Source of the DNA: Haliclona indistincta
Lineage: Eukaryota > Porifera > Demospongiae > Haplosclerida > Chalinidae
Assembly (NCBI GenBank): GCA_964017065.1
Contig: OZ024787.1
Span: 12,415,734 to 12,479,733 of the forward strand
Direction: 5' to 3'
DNA length: 64,000 bases
Shown here: in pieces, positions 37,910 through 56,903 of the stretch
How the letters are laid out: each line of letters opens with the position of its first letter
Position numbering within the stretch: the stretch's first letter is position 1
Notes under the pieces: generated by a model
Told to the model about the DNA's origin: nothing
What the model saw: only the letters and a program-made list of their open reading frames with translations
Databases searched by the model: none
Program-made: the position numbers and the translations under genes

Positions 37910-38063
37910 CTGTGAGTGGGTGGTGGTTGTGATGGCGATGGTGTGGGGCCGGGGTCACCAGAGGACTGTTTGTCAGTGTCACTCTCCTCAGTAGGTTAGA
38001 CTTGGAACCATTCACTAGAGTCAGGTTGAGCTTAGCGGAACAATGGATGCCTGTAGCAGGTAG
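37910..38063 (-). pseudogene. Orphan copy of KIF19 exon 15
   Basis: 154 nt against 155 nt in the parent exon (43968-43814). One base of the CTCCTCTAGTAGG stretch is missing, which shifts the frame. No other kinesin exon lies beside it. Confidence 0.82.
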
Positions 38064-38279
38064 CTAGAGAGAGAATGAGAGGAGATGAATAAGTGAGTGA
38101 GTGCAATTGGGTTAGTGAGTGGGCAAGTTAGTGAGTGAGTGTGTGTGTGTGCATGAGTGAGTGAGTGAGTGCATGAGTGAGCGAGCGAGTGAGTGAAAGA
38201 GTGAGTGAGTGAGTGCATGAGTGAGTGAATGAGTGAGCGAGCGAGTGAGTGCATGAGTGAGTGAGTGCCTAATTAATAT

Positions 38280-39885
38280 TATGCCACGTCACGCGGTAGT
38301 CGTGGCATATTTAGGGTTGGCACGAAAACAAGATGGCGGATACACAGACTGAAAACGAGTTAATCGTGTATTTCTCTTCTCTTGTAAAATCTCACGGTAT
38401 TTTAATCACCTAGTGTTCATGCTGATGGGTAAGCGCTTGCAATGAGTCCATTAAGTCCGTCAAGAAAACATGTTGGTACGCCAAAAAAACAATATGGCGT
38501 CTCGTCAGGAGGCAACTTACGGCACGCTCATATCTTCGCTGCACGGGCATTTCAAGCGATTCTAACCGTCTGAGGCGTCTTAGACGATTTTTTCGATGCC
38601 AAAGAGACCTTTAGTAACAGCAGAAACGAAGTCTAAGGTGGTAAACCAGAGTTCACGTGATCACCCGTTTGTTCAGATTCTTCTTTCTTTCTTCCTTCCT
38701 TCCTTCCTTCCTTCCTTCCTTCCTTCCTTCCTTCCTTCCTTCCTTCCTTCCTTCCTTCCTTCCTTCCTTCCTTCCTTCCTTCCTTCCTTCCTTCCTTCCT
38801 TCCTTCCTTCCTTCCTTCCTTCCTTCCTTCCTTCCTTCCTTCCTTCCTTCCTTCCTTCCTTCCTTCCTTCCTTCCTTCCTTCCTTCCTTCCTTCCTTCCT
38901 TCCTTCCTTCCTTCCTTCCTTCCTTCCTTCCTTCCTTCCTTCCTTCCTTCCTTCCTTCCTTCCTTCCTTCCTTCCTTCCTTCCTTCCTTCCTTCCTTCCT
39001 TCCTTCCTTCCTTCCTTCCTTCCTTCCTTCCTTCCTTCCTTCCTTCCTTCCTTCCTTCCTTCCTTCCTTCCTTCCTTCCTTCCTTCCTTCCTTCCTTCCT
39101 TCCTTCCTTCCTTCCTTCCTTCCTTCCTTCCTTCCTTCCTTCCTTCCTTCCTTCCTTCCTTCCTTCCTTCCTTCCTTCCTTCCTTCCTTCCTTCCTTCCT
39201 TCCTTCCTTCCTTCCTTCCTTCCTTCCTTCCTTCCTTCCTTCCTTCCTTCCTTCCTTCCTTCCTTCCTTCCTTCCTTCCTTCCTTCCTTCCTTCCTTCCT
39301 TCCTTCCTTCCTTCCTTCCTTCCTTCCTTCCTTCCTTCCTTCCTTCCTTCCTTCCTTCCTTCCTTCCTTCCTTCCTTCCTTCCTTCCTTCCTTCCTTCCT
39401 TCCTTCCTTCCTTCCTTCCTTCCTTCCTTCCTTCCTTCCTTCCTTCCTTCCTTCCTTCCTTCCTTCCTTCCTTCCTTCCTATTCTTCAGCGAGTCTAGCA
39501 CAGTAGTGAGCGAACCAAACGCAACTAAACCTACACAGAAGCAACGCTACCTATGACCATCGGTGCACCTGATATATATTTAAGCCTAAAACACTAGCAG
39601 AAGCGAGTATTTCCAGGAAAACAGTGATTTTTGGTCCATAACAGACTCCATTCCATGATTTCTGCTTGAACTCCGTTACTAGGTTACGCCTACTCGCGCA
39701 CGCCCGTGTATGTAACTATTCTAATACAAGCGCACCTTAGTACAAATGGCTTGGCTGCTGTCACTAGCAGTGTTCACAGCAGACGACGAGCAAATCTTCA
39801 CTGTTACACTGGATTTGCCTGTTCAGGCTTGTAAGAATGCTAGTTTAAGCTTAGCTAATGTTGCGTGGTACGTGTTGCATACAGT
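38280..39885. mobile_element. Repeat family T4, copy with a giant TTCC array
   Basis: Begins with a terminal hairpin (ATGCCACG...CGTGGCAT), then TTAGGGTTGGCACGAAAACA. The body matches 19180-19935 on both sides of the microsatellite (GGTCTAAGGTGGTAAACC-type sequence before, CTTCAGCGAGTCTAGCACAG after). Confidence 0.78.
38690..39480. repeat. Pure (TTCC)n array, about 197 units
   Basis: Roughly 790 bp of uninterrupted TTCC. It is open in several frames on both strands (FLPS/GRKE periods), but those frames are repeat artefacts. It sits exactly where the sister T4 copy has TTTC/TGTC units. Confidence 0.95.
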
Positions 39886-39989
39886 GTAGAGCCGATCGAG
39901 CGCAGCCACGTATGTTTCCTCGCCGCAGTCAGTGGAATAGTTCTCTTTATACTGTATTAGCAAGTGCCAACTAAGTCATTAATAAATAA

Positions 39990-40325
39990 AAAAGAAAAGA
40001 AACAAGTAATAAAAACATTTTAACAAAAATGCAAGAGATTTAGGGTTGGTACATGAATCGAAAAAGTATGGAAACAAGATTGTGAAAAGTAAACAAGATT
40101 TAAAATAAAAAGGATTGTAACAATAGCAGTGTAATGCTACCTCCCTAAATTAACTGCCTTCGATAGTTGTAGTTAATTTAATAGGGAGGTAGCATTACAC
40201 TGCTATTGTTACAATCCTTTTTATTTTAAATCTTGTTTACTTTTCACAATCTTGTTTCCATACTTTTTCGATTCGTGTACCAACCCTAAATCTCTTGCAT
40301 TTTTGTTAAAATGTTTTTATTACTT
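39990..40325. repeat. Foldback MITE, family F1 copy 2
   Basis: Arms beginning CAAGTAATAAAAACATTTTA and TTTAGGGTTGGTACATGAAT, mirrored after a centre near 40155. Homologous to 20140-20402, with a longer arm. Confidence 0.85.
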
Positions 40326-40339
40326 GTTCATACTACAGT

Positions 40340-40505
40340 TAACCACACGTCGGGAGGGTCTTCCTAACTAAGGATCGTCGGGAGGGTCTTCCTAACTAAG
40401 GATCGTCGGGAGGGTCTTCCTAACTAAGGATCGTCGGGAGGGTCTTCCTAACTAAGGATCGTCGGGAAGGTCGTCCTAACTAAGGAGCTAAGGATCGTCG
40501 AGTAA
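40340..40505. repeat. GGATCGTCGGGAGGGTC tandem array
   Basis: Five or six units of about 28 bp (CTTCCTAACTAAGGATCGTC), the same unit as in the 36.4-kb palindrome arms and near 41870-41950. It always lies beside a tRNA-like SINE unit. Confidence 0.85.
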
Positions 40506-40564
40506 TATTATTAGTTAAAAAGACTAAAGTTTTCTACATGTATAAAAAAATTAAAAAGCTATGC

Positions 40565-40645
40565 ATGCAGCGAGAATCGAACCCAGAACGAATGCACTAC
40601 AAACCACCGTACTAAACCGCTGAGCCACCGAAACCTGCTGCCCGG
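40565..40645 (-). repeat. tRNA-derived SINE-like unit, copy 2
   Basis: On the minus strand it reads TGGCTCAGCGG (A box) and GGGTTCGATTCTCG (B box), the best-preserved of the three copies. Confidence 0.65.
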
Positions 40646-40676
40646 TCTATTCACAAAACAAGCCTTTATAGTGACC

Positions 40677-40880
40677 TGTCGGTGGCAATAGCCAGTCAGT
40701 GGCTGAACGCGCCACCGGTCGGTGGCAATAGCCAGTCAGTGGCTGAACGAGCCACCGGTCGGTGGCAATAGCCAGTCAGTGGCTGAACGAGCCACCGGTC
40801 GGTGGCAATAGCCAGTCAGTGGCTGAACGCGCCACCGGTCGGTGGCAATAGCCAGTCTGTGGCTGAACGCGCCACCGATT
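40677..40880. repeat. 40-bp minisatellite, five units
   Basis: Unit starts GGTGGCAATAGCCAGTCAGT at 40681, 40721, 40761, 40801 and 40841, each ending GCCACCGGTC. Ends about 150 bp before the next start codon. Confidence 0.92.
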
Positions 40881-41026
40881 TTGTCGGTGGCAATAGTCAT
40901 TTCGTTTTATCATAGTAAATAATTATACTAGTAATTAATTCTGTTCAGTGAGCGCGAGGTTCAGAGGTTCAGTGAATACCGACGCCTAGATTTATCTGCA
41001 AGATATCCGAGCTAGATGTCTATGAA

Positions 41027-42495
41027 ATGGCGGAGCCTCCTAATAAAGTGGAGAATGTCTTCAGGGTGTTTTCACGGTTAGTAGGTTTGGTAGCTCTGCC
41101 GGGAAGAAATGCGGAACTTAAACAGGAGGTGGACGAGGTACGAAGCCAGATGAAGCAGAATCTGGAAGAGGCACACAAACGTGAACGTGACCTCCGACAG
41201 GAGCTGGACGATGTACGAAGTAAGATGAAGCAGAATATGGAAGAGGCACACCAACGTGAACGTGACTTCCGACAGGAGCTGGACGATGTACGAAGTAAGG
41301 CGAAGGAGAATCTGGAAGAGGCGCACCAACGTGAACGTGACTCCAGTAAGAGAGCGACCGAATTGAAACAGGAGCTGGATAAGGAAAGAGCGGTACGACA
41401 CGAGCTGGAGCAGAAAGTCGAGGCGCAAATCGAGAACTTATTCGCGGACAGAGAGCTCTCGTGGAAGAACTGCTACCTTCTGCACTTAAAGAGGTACTGT
41501 GTGCTTGCATGAATAAGTATCTTCACTGATAAACACTCAATGTCAATTGAATTATAGTTAGCAAAAAAGTAAAGTTAGCATTAATAATAATTTTTTCGCT
41601 GTGTCTCCGGTCCCGGCAACGGGATCGACCTTTCTATCTTATAGTACCGGCACTGGTAATATAAACGCTTGTTTGTAGCATGGATCAGCCAGCAGGTTCC
41701 GGTGGCTCAGCGGTTTAGTATTGTGGCTTGTGATACAGTGTTCTGGGTTCGATTCTCGATCTATGCGTTTTTTTTCTGCAGACTTACACTAAGCGTGTAA
41801 GTTTTTAGCTAAATGCTCGACGTTCCTTAGGCTTACCAAGGGCCGAAGGCCCTGTTAGGACGACCCTCCCGACGATCCTTAGGCGTACCATGCAAGGGCC
41901 GAAGGCCCGGGTTAGGACGATCCTTAGGCTTACCAAGGGCCGAAGGCCCGGGTTAGGACACCCTCCCGAGTTTGCACAGTTAGCGGCGAAGGTTTTTAGG
42001 TTTTTAGGGTCTTGGGTTTAGGATTTAGTAGCTAGGACCTCCTAAATCCCGTTGCCGGGACTGCAACCGTGGAAAGGTCGATCCCGTTGCCGGGACCGGA
42101 GCCACAGCGTAATTTTTTCTCCATAGCCAACACGCCGTAACCTGAAAAGATCTGCCAACTCCGAATCTGATTTTCCTGCTTCAAAATCACCAAAACTGGA
42201 CTTAACACTGACTGAAGAACAAAAGCTAATGAAGATAGCTTGTGAAATAGGAGACGAGTGGTTTCAGTTCGGGATAGACCTTAGGTTAAGTCATGATTCT
42301 CTGTCGAATATAAGAGCTAATCACATCTCCGAGGGAGTGATAATGACGGCGTATCACATGTTGCAACAATGGAATCGTGGAAATTCTGATATAAACAAAG
42401 AAGAAGAAATGTATTCCACTCTAAGAAAGGCTGGCTTTCACAGCTTAGCAAAAAATCTTGAAGACCTGCAACCAAGCACACATGATAGCAGTTAG
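41027..42495 (+). CDS. Coiled coil - death domain protein
   Basis: Exon 1 (41027 to ~41493) begins MAEPPNKVENVFRVFSRLVG and then has three 25-residue coiled-coil repeats (RQELDDVRSKMKQNMEEA...HQRERD). Exon 2 (42127-42495) starts PTRRNLKRSANSES and carries a death domain (DEWFQFGIDLRLSHDSLSNI, MTAYHMLQQWNRG) closely resembling the PIDD1-like DD, then a stop. One difficulty: the best donor (GAG|GTACTG, 41494) leaves phase 2 in the coiled-coil frame, while exon 2 needs phase 0. The frame one base short reads ALVEELLPSALKE into that donor in phase 0, so a 1-bp indel, an assembly error or a missed mini-exon is likely. The intron holds a SINE-bearing element. Probable adaptor; partners unknown. Confidence 0.65.
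41590..42112. mobile_element. SINE-bearing element with inverted ends, in the CC-DD intron
   Basis: Ends CTCCGGTCCCGGCAACGGGA (near 41605) and its complement (near 42080) frame a tRNA-like unit at 41690-41768 and GGGCCGAAGGCCC/GGATCCTTAGG-type units at 41815-41960. Confidence 0.72.
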
Positions 42496-42598
42496 CTTCT
42501 GGAAACTTTTTTTAATGTTTGAAGAGTATTGTAGTTTGAACTTTGATCAAAAAATTAATAGATAATTATTTTGTTCATTGTGCATAGCATTAAAAACA

Positions 42599-52638
<10,040 letters not shown>

Positions 52639-52859
52639 CTTGCTCTAGCTTTTTCGATCGTTGCGAGTTTACCGCGCACAGCTAGAAGCGGCTTAGCGCG
52701 GTGAAGAGTGCTAAGCTGCTATTTTGCTGCTGCCGCGAGAATGAGCGGGCTTGATTGGAGATCACAATGCCGTGACTATGGCAACCTGTCATGACAACAT
52801 TTTATTAACCCCTAACATACCCTCGTGTTATGTCTCCGCCCACTTTGTGATCGAATAAG
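52639..52859. promoter_or_regulatory. Bidirectional promoter candidate, KIF19 / PHF5A
   Basis: 221 bp between divergent start codons. Moderately CG-containing; no TATA box. Layout inference; depends on the tentative KIF19 exon 1. Confidence 0.45.
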
Positions 52860-53060
52860 ATGGCGAAGCATCATCCAGACCTTATCATGTGCCGTAAGCA
52901 GCCTGGAGTTGGTAGGTCGACCTCATTCCCTTTAAATCATGTTTAATAATAATTTTCCCTACAGCTATTGGGCGATTGTGTGAAAAATGTAAGTCAAAAT
53001 AAACAATTTAGCATCGATCTCACTGGACCATGCATGCGGACTCACTGGACCCTGCTTGCC

Positions 53061-53154
<94 letters not shown>

Positions 53155-53515
53155 CTCCTTCCCTTCCTCACTCAAACACACATTTCATCTCTTTTTTGTC
53201 TTTGTAGGTGACGGAAAATGTGTTGTCTGTGATTCGTACGTTCGTCCATGTACTTTGGTGCGTATCTGCGATGAGTGTAACTACGGCTCATACCAGGGAC
53301 GATGCACCATTTGTGGCGGGCCTGGAGTTTCTGATGCTTACTACTGTAAAGAATGCACAGTTCAGGAGAAAGATGTGAGGACTGGACCATCCATTGCTTC
53401 ACTTCGTTCTTGATTATTTCTGTAGAGAGACGGTTGCCCAAAGATTGTCAACTTGGGAAGCTCTAAAACTGATCTATTTTACGAAAGAAAGAAGTACGGT
53501 TTCAAGAAGAGATGA
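52860..53515 (+). CDS. PHF5A: PHF5A (SF3b14b), U2 snRNP SF3b subunit
   Basis: Zinc-knot protein of the SF3b complex that helps hold the branch-point adenosine during pre-mRNA splicing in the nucleus. Four exons, 52860-52911, 52965-52988, 53208-53374 and 53426-53515, give 333 nt and 110 aa, the exact length of the human protein. Sequence is almost invariant: [72 protein letters not shown]. All CXXC zinc ligands I can check are present. Intron 2 is a CT microsatellite. It is head-to-head with the kinesin gene and tail-to-tail with the EF-hand gene. Confidence 0.97.
53064..53152. repeat. (CT)n microsatellite in PHF5A intron 2
   Basis: About 44 CT units starting at 53064, followed by C/T-rich sequence up to the acceptor at 53207. 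Confidence 0.92.
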
Positions 53516-54056
53516 AACACTTCATCAAACAAACTGCACGCATTCACTATTATCATACTGCCTCTGATTCTCATGCAACTGCACGGCTAAGACCTTTTGT
53601 GGATTGTGATGGTTTGAAACAGGCGTGCCCTCTGATTCTCGAGCAATTTTTGATCGCATGTATAATGTGTTAGGCTACGTTTGTGCTTTCTCATCCTCCT
53701 CTATGATTAAATATCCTCATGTGTAAGGTGTTACTAGCAGTCGGTTTACTAAAACAATTCGTATGTTACAGGAATTTTTAAACACGATCATGCAGTTTTC
53801 AATGTAACTAACCATGATCATGAATCGTAGACCTAAAACTTGGACGTAGCACATCAGTGACTTCAGGTGACACTTTACACTCTTGCATAAAATGTAGTTG
53901 TCCGTTTATTTATTCGTTAATCATTCATCAGTGGTTAGACCCTGTCACGTGATTAATTATTATCAATAATTATAATGAAAAACATGAGATAACAACAACA
54001 ACAATTATATTTAGGACTGTTGCTTGGCTCTCTCTAACTTATAATACTATATGAAG

Positions 54057-54614
54057 TTAATCTTCCAGAGGTCCATTCACGAGATTGAATGGATGTGTCT
54101 CATTTGAGGCGTCAGTGTAGTAGAATACCTTGGAGTCCAAGATCTCGTCAAAGGAAACCTTGTCATCTTTGTCAGTATCCATTTGTTCAAATGTCCTCCT
54201 AGCAATATCTTCACCAGCCCTCCTAATGTTCATTTTGATAAATTCGTCTCTTGTGAAGTAGCCATCATGCTTAAGCTTCATACCGTCAAATAGAGCTTTA
54301 GAGGTTGGCGCAAACAACTCTCTGAAGTTCGGCTGATTGACAGTGATCCACATGTTGTGGAGGAACATCTCCTCGGTGAGTTTATGATCTGGAGGGACCG
54401 GATTATTGTTGTTGAACAACACCTTCCAAGACATCTGTTGCAGTGCTCCCAACTTCTCTCTCTGTACTTGAGGGAAATCTTTGTGCCACTTGTCGTGTGT
54501 CTCCTTCAAATAGTCCTCGGTAAGGTATCCTCTTTTGTCATGATCCAATGCTCTGAAGACCTTCTTCATCTTGCGAGCCCACAAGTCCGTGTATTTTCCT
54601 TTAGGTTGCTCCAT
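54057..54614 (-). CDS. EF-hand protein, sarcoplasmic calcium-binding / luciferin-binding type
   Basis: Intronless frame of 185 residues with the layout of four-EF-hand sarcoplasmic calcium-binding or coelenterazine-binding proteins. The start ATG at 54614 gives MEQPKGKYTDLWARKMKKVF. Loop 1 is DHDKRGYLTEDY (residues ~24-35; last position not acidic), a middle loop KLKHDGYFTRDE (~113-124) lacks the first Asp, and the last loop DTDKDDKVSFDE (~145-156) is canonical. The C-terminus (ETHPFNLVNGPLED) resembles the closing peptide of this family. Probably one or two strong calcium sites. The absence of introns, among multi-exon neighbours, suggests retro-origin or intron loss. Cytosolic; no signal peptide. 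The exact subfamily is uncertain. Confidence 0.8.
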   Translation of the reverse strand: MEQPKGKYTDLWARKMKKVFRALDHDKRGYLTEDYLKETHDKWHKDFPQVQREKLGALQQMSWKVLFNNNNPVPPDHKLTEEMFLHNMWITVNQPNFRELFAPTSKALFDGMKLKHDGYFTRDEFIKMNIRRAGEDIARRTFEQMDTDKDDKVSFDEILDSKVFYYTDASNETHPFNLVNGPLED

Positions 54615-54639
54615 ATGATCAGTCTTTGTTCAATCTGTC

Positions 54640-55430
54640 TACAACGAAAATGTGCTTCAAGCCTTGTGATTTTGTCCTTTAGAGTCTCGCTTTTATCTGA
54701 TAATATTGCACACTGCATTGCACACACCATTACGCTTGCACACTGCATTGCACACAGAATTGCACACGACATGCAAGCGCGAAATTCGAATTGGCTTTTC
54801 GAATTCCATACAGGGCGCGCAACCAACACCCACGTCTTATCTGATTGGTCAGCTATCATCTGAGCGGGCTATTATTAGATTAGAAATGGCGCGCTTTTTG
54901 AACAGAAGCACTACCATTCAGACGGCCAGTTGCGGCTAGATTTCCAGATGTAAAGCATCTACGAACGCATCGCTAGCTGCATAACAACAGTAGTGCTTGT
55001 ATACCAAGTTTTAGTGAGACGGCTTACCGGGAAGGACCGCCAGAGGCGCGAAAAAAACACGCCTACTCGTCTTAAAAACTTTTTGCAGAGCATTGCTTAA
55101 ACCACTTTTCTGTGGCTATCTCGACACGAGTTTTTTTTGGCGGTATAGCAGCGACAAACTGTACTTACGTAACGTATCTTGGCTGTTGAGTACGCAATTC
55201 GACGTTACAGCCTGTTGGCCCCGTGTAGGTGACGATCTTGGCGTTGTATAAACGTACTCCAACGCTTCATGCTCGAGTTTTATACTGATTTGTCATTCCC
55301 AGCACGTCAGTACATGAAGTACAGCAATTTACAGCATACTACAAAGCGCGAAATGATATTCACAACCCGGCGTGTGCCGATAGTCACCACGCATTGGCCA
55401 CATTACTGATCACATTACATTACTGATCAC
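54640..55430. other. Intergenic region
   Basis: No gene seen. Short tandem ACACTGCATTGCACAC units occur at 54707-54770. The rest is unremarkable. Confidence 0.5.
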
Positions 55431-55439
55431 CATTTTTGA

Positions 55440-55850
55440 TCACATTACTGGCTCTCTGATCCGTACAAGTGCACTGAAGACTGAGGGTGCTGCTGGTCCT
55501 TCAGGAATTGATGCTCAAGGGTGGCGGCGTATTTGTTCATCTTTCCAGCGAGCCTCTGATGAGTTCCTGACTGTCTGACTGCCTTTGTTGCCTGTAGACT
55601 TATTGCTCTCAATAAATGTCCAGGAGTTCGACTCATAGGAATTGGTGAAGTGGTGCGTCGCATCCTGGGAAAAGCTATCCTCTCCACCATTGGTAGTGAA
55701 ATTGAAGAGGTGGCTGGTGCTTTGCAAGTCTGTGGCGGACAACAAGGAGGCTGTGAAGCTGCTGTTCATGCCATGAAGACGATTTCTGAGGATCCCAGCA
55801 CTGAGGCAATTCTTAATTCTCGTGGATGCCACTAACGCATTTACGGTATA
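55440..55850 (+). pseudogene. Reverse-transcriptase fragment
   Basis: Reads like the front part of an RT domain seen in cnidarian and sponge retroelements: EGAAGPSGIDAQGWRRICSS, then, after in-frame stops, IGIGEVVRRILGKAILSTIG and LQVCGGQQGGCEAAVHAMK, then a frameshift before the expected VDATNAF catalytic block. No other domains around it, so it is a dead fragment. Confidence 0.7.
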
Positions 55851-56400
55851 TTGTACAGTACATGTACTGCAGTTTCACTGTATATACTTTGTAACAGTTA
55901 CGTACAAAAGTCTAGTTGCAGCTTAATTTACTGTAGCTGCAGTTACTAGTTGTGCTCTTTTGTTTTGCACAGCTTGTACTTCATGTGTGCAACAACAATG
56001 CAAGCATTGCTGTAGTCAGAACAGTTCCATGCAGACATGCATGCTACTCCACCAAGGCATCTGCACCTTTGGGTGCTTTATTTAAAATAATAATCTGCTG
56101 ATAGCTAGTATCTCAGTTATCTTAATCATAATGTGCAAATAGACTTGTAGTACTGAGTCCAAATGTGACCAGTTTTAGTTTAGATGGATCAATATTTGAT
56201 TAAAAACAAACACGACTGACATAACTACTGTTGCCTTTCGTACTAGGGCAAAGTTAAGCCCTCAAAGTTAAGCAAGGGTATTATCTGCTCTACATGAAAG
56301 AAGGTAATATGAAATCAGCACGAAGCTAACCGTGGGCGCCGCTAGCAAGTAAAATACACTTTATGCTGCCATTTTGACAACATAATTAACAACAATTTAC
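55851..56400. other. Intergenic region
   Basis: Nothing recognisable; A/T-rich with short direct repeats (GTACAGTACATGTACTG near 55850, AAAGTTAAGC near 56252). Confidence 0.5.
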
Positions 56401-56406
56401 ACAAAT

Positions 56407-56895
56407 TTCATTCAGTACAGTAATGAACATGAACAGTAGTTTATTCAGTACAGTAATGAACATGAACAGTAGTTCATTCAGTACAGGAATGAACATGAAC
56501 AGTAGTTCATTCAGTACAGGAATGAACATGAACAGTAGTTTATTCAGTACAGTAATGAACATGAACAGTAGTTTATTCAGTACAGGAATGAACATGAACA
56601 GTAGTTCATTCAGTACAGGAATGAACATGAACAGTAGTTTATTCAGTACAGGAATGAACATGAACAGTAATTCATTCAGTACAGGAATGAACATGAACAG
56701 TAATTCATTCAGTACAGGAATGAACATGAACAGTAATTCATTCAGTACACTGAGTACAGTAGTAGTATTCAGTTCAGTACAGTATTCAGTTCATAAAGTA
56801 TTCAGTTCAGTACAGTATTCAGTTCATAAAGTATTCAGTTCAGTACAGTATTCAGTTCATAAAGTATTCAGTTCAGTACAGCATTCAGTTCAGTA
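56407..56895. repeat. Two adjoining 33-bp minisatellites
   Basis: About ten units of ATGAACATGAACAGTAGTTC..., then three or four units of a different 33-bp motif (CAGTTCAGTACAGTATTCAG). Both are multiples of three and open on both strands, but no splice or start context supports translation. The array ends about 10 bp before the stop codon of the next gene. Confidence 0.92.
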
Positions 56896-56903
56896 AGATT
56901 AAA

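Larger units (their letters stand above)
37160..38270. repeat. Segmental duplicate of KIF19 exon 15 and flanks
   Basis: From GACAACTATCGCCATGCAGA onward it matches 43671 and following, including the kinesin exon and the start of the adjacent GAGT array, in the same orientation ~6 kb away. It is interrupted by the MITE at 37237-37838, absent from the 43.7-kb copy. Confidence 0.82.

Noticed and set aside
38596..39556. Three long open frames of FLPS or GRKE repeats
   Set aside because: They are translations of the pure TTCC array and exist in several frames on both strands; no splice or start context.
40677..40880. Regular 40-bp repeats as a regulatory or CRISPR array
   Set aside because: Plain tandem repeat without spacers; no evidence of function.
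41078..41510. Two antisense open frames across the coiled-coil exon
   Set aside because: Shadows of a biased, repetitive coding exon; the plus-strand coiled coil explains the openness.
56423..56896. 157-aa plus-strand protein with MNMNSSSFSTG repeats
   Set aside because: A 33-bp minisatellite is open in both directions because its period is a multiple of three; no supporting context.
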